This document shows positions 1-7,614 of a stretch of DNA of 11,698 nt, piece after piece. Each line of letters starts with the position of its first letter. Positions within the stretch are counted from its first letter, which is position 1. Source of the DNA: Streptococcaceae bacterium (GTDB taxonomy: Bacteria; Bacillota; Bacilli; Lactobacillales; Streptococcaceae); assembly GCA_031270215.1 (NCBI GenBank), contig JAISYB010000063.1, positions 1-11,698 of the forward strand. Direction: 5' to 3'. The position numbers and the translations under genes were made by a program. Under the pieces are notes generated by a model. It saw only the letters and a program-made list of their open reading frames with translations. It was not told the origin of the DNA and searched no databases.

Positions 1-347
1 CGCCTTGTTAAAAACGACAGATTTAATCTCTCCGGATTAGCAATCATTTCTTCTGAAAAATCAATCTTAGTCAAATCAATTTGTGAAACCTGGACGCTTA
101 CCTCTAACTCAAGCTGATAGACCGTTCGTTTTCTCGGAAAGAAAAAGAACAAGAAACGCTCTGTATAGCTACATTTTTTTGCCGCTATCAAATCAACTTC
201 TACCGGCTCAATACGAAGCAAGACATCTTTTTCACTGGCAATCTGTTTTTGAATATTCCCCAAGGCACTGGCAAAAGCATATTGCTCCGTTTCTCCTTTG
301 CCAGAAACTCGAATTTTTCGTAGTTTTTTTTCTGTTATACTACTCAT
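1..347 (-). CDS. DUF4312 family protein (EF_0831-like), 3' end outside window
   Basis: Partial gene: 115 codons are visible and the 3' end lies beyond base 1. The ATG at 347 follows AGGTGG at good spacing, nine bases after the SFCGS gene stop, so the two are co-transcribed and probably co-translated. Visible features are an N-terminal IRVSGKGETEQYAFASALG block (residues 12-30), LLRIEPVEVDLIAA (43-56) and the striking ERFLFFFFPRKRTVY stretch (63-77). This combination fits the DUF4312 family, known to me as a companion of the SFCGS protein in a conserved cluster. No signal peptide is seen; the F-rich stretch is too short and too basic at its end to be a clear membrane span. The function is unknown. 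Neighbours suggest a soluble or peripheral part of a transporter encoded further left (inference). Confidence 0.85.
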   Translation of the reverse strand, partial: MSSITEKKLRKIRVSGKGETEQYAFASALGNIQKQIASEKDVLLRIEPVEVDLIAAKKCSYTERFLFFFFPRKRTVYQLELEVSVQVSQIDLTKIDFSEEMIANPERLNLSFLTR

Positions 348-356
348 CTTTTCCAC

Positions 357-713
357 CTAATTACTATGTTTTTTGATAAACGCTTCTGTTAAAGCTTTCC
401 CTAGCTCCTCTTGATCCATAAAACCAAAACCTAATACCGTTTTCCCGTCATTAATCGCTGTAATGCCTTCTTGAATTGAACGCATTCCGTGTCGTTCTGG
501 ATAACCATACTTCGTTGCTGCCGTTAAAGCACCAGCGCCACCACTGCCACAAAATGAAATTCCCATATCCGCATTTTCCTGCTGCATAACATCTCCCAAG
601 CGCATATCTGCACCCATTCCTGCAACTACAACGCCACGTCCTCCGGCAGCCTCTACACCTTTTGCTACATTTTGACCTTTTCCAAGTCTGTCTGCAATTA
701 CTACTGTGATCAT
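357..713 (-). CDS. Glycine-rich SFCGS family protein (EF_0830-like)
   Basis: A 118-residue soluble protein with ATG at 713 behind AGAGGAC. An N-terminal strand (MITVVIADRLGKGQ) is followed by a glycine-rich second strand, VVVAGMGAD (28-36). The hallmark loop ISFCGSGGAGALTAAT (52-67), with Cys55, comes next, then YGYPERHGMRSIQEG (69-83). This loop defines a small family of conserved but uncharacterised proteins (TIGR03577/EF_0830 as I recall). A cysteine after a beta strand leading into a Gly/Ala/Thr loop resembles PTS EIIB phosphorylation loops, and also the loop of E. coli YhfU (DUF2620). No catalytic role is established. It sits between a PRD protein and a DUF4312 protein, as in Enterococcus faecalis. 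Phosphotransfer or ligand binding at Cys55 is inference only. Confidence 0.9.
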   Translation of the reverse strand: MITVVIADRLGKGQNVAKGVEAAGGRGVVVAGMGADMRLGDVMQQENADMGISFCGSGGAGALTAATKYGYPERHGMRSIQEGITAINDGKTVLGFGFMDQEELGKALTEAFIKKHSN

Positions 714-737
714 TTTTTTGTCCTCTCCAATAAAGTT

Positions 738-1067
738 CTACTGCTTGCCATTTTCAAAATGAATTGATAAAACATACATCTCAGATTGAGATAAATTTCC
801 TATTTCCAAAACAATTGCTTCTGCAATCTCCAATGCCTCCTTTGAAATTTCTGTGAATAATTGACTGTCTATACCAGTTATTTCCTGATTATTCAACGAC
901 CGCTTAAGCATCTCATCTAAATGATTAACCAAAACCGTCCACTGTAACTCAGTTAGTTCCACCCCCATTTCTGCTGTTTTATTTTGCGTAAATAAAATCA
1001 CTTGCTTCAAACGTTCCCCTTCAGAACTACTCATAATTATTTGTTCTGCCTTCTTTGACAAATTCAT
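738..1067 (-). CDS. Stand-alone PRD domain protein (EF_0829-like)
   Basis: A 109-residue all-helical protein made of essentially one PTS regulation domain (PRD) and no DNA-binding region. His49 in LVNHLDEMLKR has the usual PRD phospho-histidine context, and His103 in LSIHFENG is a possible second site. PRDs normally sense PTS activity through phosphorylation by HPr or EIIB. A lone PRD may act as a phosphate sink or modulate its partner regulator, but that is unproven. The ATG at 1067 lies one base after the TGA of the upstream regulator, and its GGGAG ribosome site is inside the regulator's last codons, so the two are translationally coupled. The same small gene occurs at this position in the EF_0828-0831 type cluster; E. 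coli YhfY looks like an analogue. Confidence 0.85.
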   Translation of the reverse strand: MNLSKKAEQIIMSSSEGERLKQVILFTQNKTAEMGVELTELQWTVLVNHLDEMLKRSLNNQEITGIDSQLFTEISKEALEIAEAIVLEIGNLSQSEMYVLSIHFENGKQ

Positions 1068-1068
1068 A

Positions 1069-2928
1069 TCAATCTCCCTTGTGACAATAAATTAATAATG
1101 CTGAAATCTCAGAATGATTAATGTACAAATCATTCTTTAAAAATAATTCTTCAATCTTTTCCACTAATTCTTTCTGTGTTGATAATCCTGCTGCTGCAAT
1201 ATTACTTTCATTTTCATATTGCTGATTAAAGGTAATCCGATGTACCATCAATAAAACATGTAATAAAAATGCTTCTCTATAATCTAAAACAACCTTCTTT
1301 TGCAATAATGTCCATAGCTCCTCGAAAATCATATAGCTTTTGACAATCAATTCTCGGCTAAAGTTTTCAACATCACAAAAGTCAATACTGAGCTTTTCTA
1401 CTGATAATTTTGGTGCTTTTCGGACACCGTTTTGAACAATTTTTTTGACCTCCTCTTGAATACGAAGTATGTCCCGAGAAGTTGGTAAGGGCTGCACTTT
1501 AACAAATGGCCGATCAAGCGGGTCGAGTGGAAAAATACTAACTACTAAATCCGGATTTTTACTTTGAATGACTTCCTTAGCATTTAATACCGATGCAAAG
1601 CTAGCAATTTCAACATTGAGAATCTCCTCTGAAACTTTCTGACGAATTAAGCTGGTAACTCCTAAGCCGGTTGAACAAACATAAACAATTCTCACCGTAC
1701 TAGATTCCTTTAATTTCTCATAGGACACTAAAAAGTGTAAGACAATATAAGCCATAAAGGACTCATTAAGAAATACTGCTGAATCGGGCATTAATTCTTG
1801 ACAAAGATTAGAGATAATGTTGAATATCTTGCTATGCTTTTTGCGAATATCCTCTAAAAATGGATTATATTCATTGATAAATCGTTGCTTTCGTGATAAT
1901 TGTAAAGAAAGATGAGCCAAAAGATTGCTGAATAGCTGCACATCATCACTAAAAGGGAAATTCATCTTTTCGCTGACGACTGTAATCAAATGCTCCGTTA
2001 AAGCAACAATGTCGTGAGCTTCTGCATTTTCAAATTCATCACTGTAAACATAGAAATACTCTGCTTCAAGTATCGGCAAATCAAATTGCTGAAAAATTCT
2101 TTCCATTAACAAGAAAGAAAGTTCTTGCTTTTTAACAAACAGTGCTTGATTTCCCAAAAGCTGATAGCTGCCAATCGTAAATCCCTCTTTCAGTCTGGAA
2201 GCCGCAATCGCAACACGCAGGATAATTGATAAAATCTCCGGATAATCAAATGACTCCAGCTGCTGTGATTGAAGCAAACGTCCCATTTCAAACAGCGTGA
2301 TGTCATAAATCTTTTGAAAAATAGTATTTGCTCCTGCGAAAATTTCCCGCTTTTTATGCTTTTCCGGATGAATCAATTGGTTCATGATTTGGAAAATGTC
2401 ATAATCCGTAAAATGTTTTTGACAAATTTGTTCCATTAACAAACGAATTTCTATTTCCTCACCGATTAATCGAACGCCAAATCTTGCTTGACGTTGCAAA
2501 ACTAGATGATAGGGGATAATTATCTCCTCTAATTGATCTAAATCATTCAAAATCGTATTTTTACTTACTTCTAAATAATCCGCTAGCTTTTGCGAGGAAA
2601 TCGCTGATTTAGACAATAATAAATGAAATATCAAACGATCAATTCGCAGCTCTTGGTCCGGATACAAATCAAAGCGTTCAACATCAAGCAGCTCACTCTT
2701 TAGCTTCATCCGTTCAACATCGCTTAAATCCAACCAAACACCCTTGCTACGCTTCGTCTTCAACTCACGCGAGCGCTGATTCAGCCAATTGCGCACATTG
2801 TCTAAATCATATTTAATCGTCCGAACACTCACTGAATGCTTCTGCGCCATTTCTTGTGTTGTCAGATACATTTCCGTATCCAGTAGCTGCAATAAAATAT
2901 TAATTTCTCTTTTTGATAATTGCTGCAT
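1069..2928 (-). CDS. PRD- and EIIB-containing transcriptional regulator of the SFCGS/DUF4312 cluster (EF_0828-like)
   Basis: A 619-residue BglG/LevR/MtlR-type regulator. An N-terminal winged helix-turn-helix (about 5-50, LTTQEMAQKHSVSVRTIKYDL) is followed by a second HTH (about 95-135, SSQKLADYLEVSKNTILNDL). PRD1 spans roughly 195-300 and PRD2 320-405, with His339 (LLAHLSLQL) and His398 (IVLHFLVSYEK). An EIIB-like domain (412-500) carries Cys418 in VYVCSTGLGVTSL. The C-terminal region has LLHVLLMVHRITF (His557) and looks like a third PRD rather than an EIIA domain. PRD1 seems to lack the usual histidine (ILRVAIAASRL). The domains imply a DNA-binding activator switched by PTS phosphorylation, not an RNA antiterminator. 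ATG at 2928 has AAGGAG seven bases upstream. First gene of its operon, so probably autoregulated. Confidence 0.88.
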   Translation of the reverse strand: MQQLSKREINILLQLLDTEMYLTTQEMAQKHSVSVRTIKYDLDNVRNWLNQRSRELKTKRSKGVWLDLSDVERMKLKSELLDVERFDLYPDQELRIDRLIFHLLLSKSAISSQKLADYLEVSKNTILNDLDQLEEIIIPYHLVLQRQARFGVRLIGEEIEIRLLMEQICQKHFTDYDIFQIMNQLIHPEKHKKREIFAGANTIFQKIYDITLFEMGRLLQSQQLESFDYPEILSIILRVAIAASRLKEGFTIGSYQLLGNQALFVKKQELSFLLMERIFQQFDLPILEAEYFYVYSDEFENAEAHDIVALTEHLITVVSEKMNFPFSDDVQLFSNLLAHLSLQLSRKQRFINEYNPFLEDIRKKHSKIFNIISNLCQELMPDSAVFLNESFMAYIVLHFLVSYEKLKESSTVRIVYVCSTGLGVTSLIRQKVSEEILNVEIASFASVLNAKEVIQSKNPDLVVSIFPLDPLDRPFVKVQPLPTSRDILRIQEEVKKIVQNGVRKAPKLSVEKLSIDFCDVENFSRELIVKSYMIFEELWTLLQKKVVLDYREAFLLHVLLMVHRITFNQQYENESNIAAAGLSTQKELVEKIEELFLKNDLYINHSEISALLIYCHKGD

Positions 2929-2962
2929 CTTATTTCTCCTTACAATTTAACTATAAAGTATT

Positions 2963-2991
2963 ATTATACCCTCAACAATACAAAATAGTTG
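2963..2991 (-). promoter_or_regulatory. Probable promoter of the PRD regulator operon
   Basis: Reading leftward, a perfect TATAAT (-10) lies at 2968-2963, about 35 bases upstream of the regulator ATG. Seventeen bases further up is CAACTA, a poor -35 match. A good -10 with a weak -35 fits a promoter that needs an activator, in agreement with the regulator type it drives. No other good promoter is visible between the regulator and the Mga-gene terminator. Confidence 0.6.
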
Positions 2992-3008
2992 CACTTAATC
3001 TAGTGCAA
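2989..3008. promoter_or_regulatory. Perfect inverted repeat TTGCACT-N6-AGTGCAA, candidate operator
   Basis: Arms at 2989-2995 and 3002-3008 are perfectly complementary with a six-base spacer. The proximal arm overlaps the weak -35 hexamer of the regulator promoter. There is no T-run behind it, so it is not a terminator. Spacing of about 13 bases between arm centres suits a dimeric DNA-binding protein. The likely binder is the PRD regulator itself or a repressor (inference). Confidence 0.55.
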
Positions 3009-3015
3009 ATCCCCT

Positions 3016-3051
3016 AAAAAAGACAAGGAATGAAAAATTCATGCCTTGTCT
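3016..3051 (-). terminator. Rho-independent terminator of the Mga-family gene
   Basis: On the minus strand AGACAAGG (3051-3044) pairs perfectly with CCTTGTCT (3028-3021). An inner ATGAA/TTCAT pairing extends the stem, and a run of six T follows directly. It lies about 95 bases after the Mga-family stop codon and separates that transcript from the PRD regulator promoter. Confidence 0.85.
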
Positions 3052-3145
3052 ATCAATCAAACCAATTAATACTCCAATCAAGAAACGATTGAGCTCCATC
3101 ATATTATTTAGCCGCCTAAACTTATAAATTTAACTTAAAATCTTC

Positions 3146-4639
3146 TTAAACAAACGAAAACTCACTGATGAATTTGGATAAATCCTGCCAATCCTTCTGA
3201 GTTCTTTGAACTGACAGATAATAAACCGGAATCCCGCCATTTTGTCGAGATAAAAAATCTCCGATTGGCTTTTCAGAAATAATAATCTGCGTGTCCGAGG
3301 CTAGAGCATTAACAACCTGAACCTGCTCGCCTAAAAAATTATCCACTTCTAAAGCTAGCTTCTGCTGCTCCAAGCGTGTATTTTTAGAAATACAAAACAC
3401 CTTGATTTTACTTTTTGATTTTAAATTACTGACCCTTAGTAGTTTAACATAACGCTCCAGTAATCTTTTATCATCTAGGAAATGAAATTTTTCATGCTGC
3501 GAGAGTGCTTTTAAAATTCGAGATACCGACTGACTTAATTGATCGCTTTCCCCAGAAATATTAAGGCAGCGTAGAAAGCTTGGTCCGATAATATTTGTTT
3601 TTACTTCACAAATATGTCTGCCAATTTGATTGACATAGTACATATTACAAAGTAAAAATGCTAAAATATCTGTTGAAAAACGGACTTTTAATCGCTTTTC
3701 AAGCTCTCGAATGATTGAAATTTCTAATCTATCGCTATGAATCAGATAATGCTCAACCCATTTAGATTGTGCGATAAACTCAGATTCATGCAGCTCTAAA
3801 AATGAAAATATTTGGTAAAAGACACGCATTTCCCTTGCTTTAAGCGTATCATCAATCTGCCAAAGCTCATCCTCTAGCTGATCACAAAATACTTGGTAGC
3901 TCATCAATGGATTATCCAAGATCTCATCGGTTTCATCTTCTGACACAAAATGGCCTTGATTAATCCTCAGTGTTGCAACCCACAAATACAAACTAATATA
4001 ATCAATCGAATGATTTGATGACAAAAGCTTCGGGCAAACATCAACTAATTTTGCTAAATGAGTATGCATCAAGCTTAAGCCACCATTACTCAGCTCAAAT
4101 TCTTCCAAGAAAGCGACATTCACATAGAGTGAAAAAAGCAAATAGCGAATTTGTCTTTCTGAGCCTTGAAGATATTGCCCCCCCTTTAATGGCTTGAGAT
4201 TCAGCGTAATTTGAAATGTTTCGAGCACCTTTCGCACAGTTTTCAAATGCTGAAAGCAAGTTGTTCGATTGTACGAAAATTCCTTGATTAAATCTCTAAA
4301 ATTAGTATATTCTTCCTTAATAATTCGATCTAATAGGCAATAACCAAAGCTTTTTTTCAAATAATAAACTTGAAAAAATTGGATGTGAAACTCTGGTCCT
4401 TTTTCCCAATGCAGCACTTCATCTTTAATTTCCAAGCGTAAATCATCATTCCATTGAAGTGTTTTAACATCTTTTCTGATTTGCTCAACATATCCTCGAA
4501 TATTTTCCTTCTTCGGTCTACTTTTGAGTTGAGAGCTGATCGCTGAAAGAGTGCTATCACCCTCACGAGTCTGCTGATCAACCCACATCAGCAGCTTAAC
4601 CAGCGCATCATATCTTTTCTCTAATAGACAATTTATCAT
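3146..4639 (-). CDS. Mga-family helix-turn-helix transcriptional regulator
   Basis: A 497-residue regulator. The central Mga-type HTH (about 97-165) includes LDRIIKEEYTNFRDLIKEF, NRTTCFQHLKTVRKVLETF and LKGGQYLQGSERQIRYLLF, the typical layout of Mga/AtxA proteins. An N-terminal HTH-like segment spans about 10-60. The middle (170-400) is helical and in place for PRD-like domains, but I cannot name phospho-histidines with confidence. The C-terminus (411-490, IKVFCISKNTRLEQQ then VQVVNALASDTQIIISEK) resembles a degenerate EIIB fold with Cys416. Such proteins activate surface or metabolic genes in response to PTS state; the target here is unknown. ATG at 4639 follows GGGGGAA. It lies 68 bases after the ABC permease stop with no terminator between, so read-through is likely, although a private promoter cannot be excluded. 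Confidence 0.85.
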   Translation of the reverse strand: MINCLLEKRYDALVKLLMWVDQQTREGDSTLSAISSQLKSRPKKENIRGYVEQIRKDVKTLQWNDDLRLEIKDEVLHWEKGPEFHIQFFQVYYLKKSFGYCLLDRIIKEEYTNFRDLIKEFSYNRTTCFQHLKTVRKVLETFQITLNLKPLKGGQYLQGSERQIRYLLFSLYVNVAFLEEFELSNGGLSLMHTHLAKLVDVCPKLLSSNHSIDYISLYLWVATLRINQGHFVSEDETDEILDNPLMSYQVFCDQLEDELWQIDDTLKAREMRVFYQIFSFLELHESEFIAQSKWVEHYLIHSDRLEISIIRELEKRLKVRFSTDILAFLLCNMYYVNQIGRHICEVKTNIIGPSFLRCLNISGESDQLSQSVSRILKALSQHEKFHFLDDKRLLERYVKLLRVSNLKSKSKIKVFCISKNTRLEQQKLALEVDNFLGEQVQVVNALASDTQIIISEKPIGDFLSRQNGGIPVYYLSVQRTQKDWQDLSKFISEFSFV

Positions 4640-4682
4640 TTACATTCCCCCATATAACCCAATAACTTTTTCTAACAACTCT

Positions 4683-4723
4683 TTCATTCACAATTTCAAT
4701 TGACACTCTATTCATTCACAATT
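4683..4723. repeat. 13-base direct repeat (two copies, 28-base period) upstream of the Mga-family gene
   Basis: ttcattcacaatt occurs at 4683-4695 and again at 4711-4723. The second copy overlaps the last codons and stop of the permease gene. Spacing close to three helical turns would put both on roughly the same DNA face. It may be a regulator site for the Mga-family gene or a chance duplication in AT-rich DNA. Confidence 0.4.
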
Positions 4724-6756
4724 CGGTTATAAACATCCGATGTAATCATATAGAACAATAAATAAATCACTAATAGCGCACCACAAGCAATATAAGCAAG
4801 TGAGTAATTACGTATCGGTGTGATGGTTACTAATACACGATTGGCAAAGAATGCGTGTGTTAATGCAACAACCATTGGAACTAGAAAGACAAAGAAGTTT
4901 TGCTTATAAACACTCTTTCTAATATCAAATCGTTGCACGCCAAGCTTTCTTAAAATCAAGTAGCGTGGCTTTTCGTCTTCTGCCTCACCTAACTGCTTCA
5001 TCATAATGATACTTCCTGATGCGACTAATAAAACAATCCCAGTAAAGACGGCAGCATAGATTAATAAACCAAATCTTGCTTGGAATTTTTGAATTTCCGG
5101 ATAACGCATTGACAGATTAGATCTCTGGAAAGTTAACGAGTGCTTAGTTTCTTCTAGGCTAAAAGATGACTTCTCAGAGGAAACTGCTCCGAAGTTAGTA
5201 TCATTAATTTCAGCGTAATTCGTAACCTTGGGTAAGGTTTCCTTGATTATCCTATTTAGCTTTTTATTTCCATCACTACCTGCGACACTTAGTTGATTGA
5301 TTTGATAAGCGCCTAGAGTAGGTAGCTTATTAAATATTTCATCACTGACAACGAGCGTCTTAAAGCCATAGTCAACAGCTGCGGTTGAAATGCCTGTTTC
5401 GTAGATTTTCTTCACCTTCAACGACTCGTTTAAACCGTCCATTTTCGCAGGCTTTTTGACCTCTAAGGATTCAAAGGACGCCATTGCTTGATTAAATAAA
5501 ACCACTTCATTTGTCTTTAAGGCTAGCGTGCCATTACTTTGAAATTGTTTCCTTGCCTGATTATAGTTGCTCAGTGACAAAACGTTAACATATTCAACAA
5601 CCTTATCCTGCTGCGTTAGATTATTTTTATCTCTATCAAACGACAAGCTGATTTTTGATATTTTGTAATTCATTTCGGCATCGCCTTCAATCCTGCCGTC
5701 AGCTTTTTGAATTGCCTCAACCAAGACTGCATGATTTTGTGAATCAACCGCAAATGACGTCGGATTATTATTATTGACATCACTCATACCAAAGACATAA
5801 ACTGCGGCAGAGCCGGCAATCGCAGCAATCGTTGTGCCGCACATAATCGCAATTGTTGCTAGTGTCGTGCTATTTTTACGCAAATGAAAACGCAGACTAC
5901 CTGTCGTTACCATGTTCAAGCCTTTATAATAACGTTTTTTAATCAAGCTGGATAGCCAAACAAAAAGCACCAAGCCACTTCTAAATAAAATATACGTTCC
6001 GCCAACACAAAGCACTAGAATAATGATAAACGGAACAAAGAAGCCTTTTACACCAAAATGATAATCAGTAACCAGCTTGGTGATAAAATTAATAATATCA
6101 TTGGCAAGATAATAGCCACTACCAAGCATTAGAAAACCGAGAATACCTAAGATAATTTGACCGACAGTCATCTGTTGATTTTGATCTCCCGTCTGCTCGC
6201 TCTTAAATAGCGAAACCAAACGATAACGATAGATTGTGCTGGCGCTTCGCATTGACACTAAAAAAAGTAAGATGACAAAGACCAAAGAAGTAATTTGAAT
6301 TGCCTTCAACGAAATAAAGAAGCCACTATTAACGCCTAAATTCATTGAATAAACCAAAATCATCCCAAAGAGTTTTGAGAAGATCACCCCGAAGAAAAGA
6401 CCAATTAGTAAACTAATTAACCCTAGGGCTAAATTTTCCGCAAAAAATAACTTGCCAATTTGTCCCTTTCTCATTCCCAAAAGATTGTAAAGAGCAATTT
6501 CCTTTTTACGCCTTTTAATAAAATAAGCATTCGCAGTCGTCATAAAGACAAAGATGAAAATCAAAATAATCACACTCGATACGCGTAAAACTGCATCAAC
6601 ACGCGCATCACTATCCATCTTTCTTAAAATATCTGCGTTGTAGCTCATTGCCATAAAGCTATAAAAGACCATTACCGAAAACGCCATGCTGGCAAAATAA
6701 ACGATATAATTTTTAAACTGTGTCTTGATATTATTAAGAACTAGATTAGATAACAT
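4708..6756 (-). CDS. BceB-type ABC transporter permease (FtsX-like domains)
   Basis: 682 residues from the ATG at 6756, chosen because GGAGGAGGG lies just upstream and the next upstream start has no such site. The architecture is that of Bce-type permeases. TM1 is at about 17-37, TM2-4 at 58-80, 104-140 and 152-169 around an FtsX core (KRRKKEIALYNLLGMRKGQI), further spans at 198-217, 238-258 and 260-272, and TM at 298-324. A large extracellular domain (about 325-560) follows, then three final spans (564-586, 619-640, 652-672). Known relatives bind peptide antibiotics or lipid II-type complexes through that domain, signal to a kinase and free the target from the drug. The gene overlaps the ATPase gene by 11 bases. 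The specific ligand cannot be read from the sequence. Confidence 0.9.
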   Translation of the reverse strand: MLSNLVLNNIKTQFKNYIVYFASMAFSVMVFYSFMAMSYNADILRKMDSDARVDAVLRVSSVIILIFIFVFMTTANAYFIKRRKKEIALYNLLGMRKGQIGKLFFAENLALGLISLLIGLFFGVIFSKLFGMILVYSMNLGVNSGFFISLKAIQITSLVFVILLFLVSMRSASTIYRYRLVSLFKSEQTGDQNQQMTVGQIILGILGFLMLGSGYYLANDIINFITKLVTDYHFGVKGFFVPFIIILVLCVGGTYILFRSGLVLFVWLSSLIKKRYYKGLNMVTTGSLRFHLRKNSTTLATIAIMCGTTIAAIAGSAAVYVFGMSDVNNNNPTSFAVDSQNHAVLVEAIQKADGRIEGDAEMNYKISKISLSFDRDKNNLTQQDKVVEYVNVLSLSNYNQARKQFQSNGTLALKTNEVVLFNQAMASFESLEVKKPAKMDGLNESLKVKKIYETGISTAAVDYGFKTLVVSDEIFNKLPTLGAYQINQLSVAGSDGNKKLNRIIKETLPKVTNYAEINDTNFGAVSSEKSSFSLEETKHSLTFQRSNLSMRYPEIQKFQARFGLLIYAAVFTGIVLLVASGSIIMMKQLGEAEDEKPRYLILRKLGVQRFDIRKSVYKQNFFVFLVPMVVALTHAFFANRVLVTITPIRNYSLAYIACGALLVIYLLFYMITSDVYNRIVNE

Positions 6757-7513
6757 CGTGGTTAATCCCTCCTCCGATAGTTGCCTGCATATCAATAATT
6801 GTTTGGAAAAACTCTTTGCGTGAATTACGGCGGACTAATTCTGAGAAGATGACGCCATCCTTGATGAAGAAAATTCGATGACAATAGCTCGCTGTGAAAG
6901 CATCATGCGTTACCATTGCAATCGTTGTTTGCTCCTGCTCATTAAGCTTGCTTAAATATTGCAATAGCTCCGTTGCTGATTTTGAATCAAGAGAGCCGGT
7001 CGGCTCATCTGCAAAAACAAGCTGTGGCTGCGTGATAATCGCTCGAGCTGCTGCCACCCGCTGCTTTTGCCCGATTGAAATATCAACTGGAAAGCGTGTC
7101 AACAAATGATCAATTCCTAAAATTGTCGTAACATCTTTCAAACGTTTTTCCATTTCTGAAACTTTTTGTCTGTCTAATGCTAAAGGCAGTAGGATATTAT
7201 CCTTGACGTTCAACGAATCAAGTAGGTTAAAGTCCTGAAAGATAAATCCAAGCTCATGTCTGCGAAAATCGCTAAGCTCTCTTTCCGACATCTTGGTAAT
7301 AACCTGTTCCCCAATCGTCACATGACCACTTGTTGGTGCATCAATCGTTGACATAATGTTTAATAAGGTGCTCTTGCCTGCCCCGCTAGGCCCCATAATT
7401 CCAACAAATTCTCCTGCACGTATATCAAAAGAAATATTATCTAAAACGAGCGTCTGACTTCCCTTTTTACCATAAAGTTTAGTTAATCTTTTAACAGAAA
7501 CAATTGATTTCAT
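6746..7513 (-). CDS. BceA-type ABC transporter ATP-binding protein
   Basis: 255 residues from the ATG at 7513 (AGAGGT upstream); an ATG ten codons earlier lacks a ribosome site. It powers the permease encoded next. Walker A is GPSGAGKST (41-49), the Q-loop is FIFQDFNLLDSL (Gln93), Walker B is LVFADEPTG (165-173, Glu170), the D-loop is SLDSKS, and the H-loop is VTHD (His203). The C-terminal tail (REFF-like KEFFQTIIDMQATIGGG) is typical of MacB/BceA-type ATPases. The signature motif is odd: DISIGQKQRVAAARA at 144-158, where SGGQ is usual, so the first glycine is Ile147. Other catalytic residues are intact, so activity is expected, perhaps altered. First gene of the leftward transcript. Confidence 0.92.
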   Translation of the reverse strand: MKSIVSVKRLTKLYGKKGSQTLVLDNISFDIRAGEFVGIMGPSGAGKSTLLNIMSTIDAPTSGHVTIGEQVITKMSERELSDFRRHELGFIFQDFNLLDSLNVKDNILLPLALDRQKVSEMEKRLKDVTTILGIDHLLTRFPVDISIGQKQRVAAARAIITQPQLVFADEPTGSLDSKSATELLQYLSKLNEQEQTTIAMVTHDAFTASYCHRIFFIKDGVIFSELVRRNSRKEFFQTIIDMQATIGGGINHDVI

Positions 7514-7545
7514 ATTGCTTACCTCTTTCTTTTTTCTTAACAACC

Positions 7546-7574
7546 TTATAATATAGAAAATGTAGACAATGCAA
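7546..7574 (-). promoter_or_regulatory. Probable promoter of the ABC transporter operon
   Basis: Reading leftward, TTGCAT (7574-7569) and TTATAA (7551-7546) are separated by 17 bases, about 35 bases upstream of the ATPase ATG. An alternative overlapping -10 (TATTAT) exists in the same AT-rich run. It is back-to-back with the response-regulator promoter. Confidence 0.5.
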
Positions 7575-7586
7575 AATGGATTTAAC

Positions 7587-7614
7587 TTACATTTTAGAAA
7601 ATTAATCTTACAAT
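7587..7614 (+). promoter_or_regulatory. Probable promoter of the response-regulator gene
   Basis: TTACAT (7587-7592) and TACAAT (7609-7614) are separated by 16 bases. The start codon follows after 33 bases, with AGGAGG at 7637-7642. Both boxes deviate from consensus, suggesting modest or regulated activity. Confidence 0.5.

Noticed and set aside
83..376. Plus-strand reading frame of 97 codons
   Set aside because: It lies antisense to the DUF4312 and SFCGS genes, has no ribosome site and its translation looks like random low-complexity sequence.
4357..4581. Minus-strand frame of 74 codons inside the Mga-family gene
   Set aside because: Frame shadow of the real gene, with no ribosome site or recognisable domain.
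6757..6795. Earlier start for the ABC permease
   Set aside because: The extension is an out-of-frame read of the ATPase end; the ATG at 6756 has a strong ribosome site and a family-typical N-terminus.
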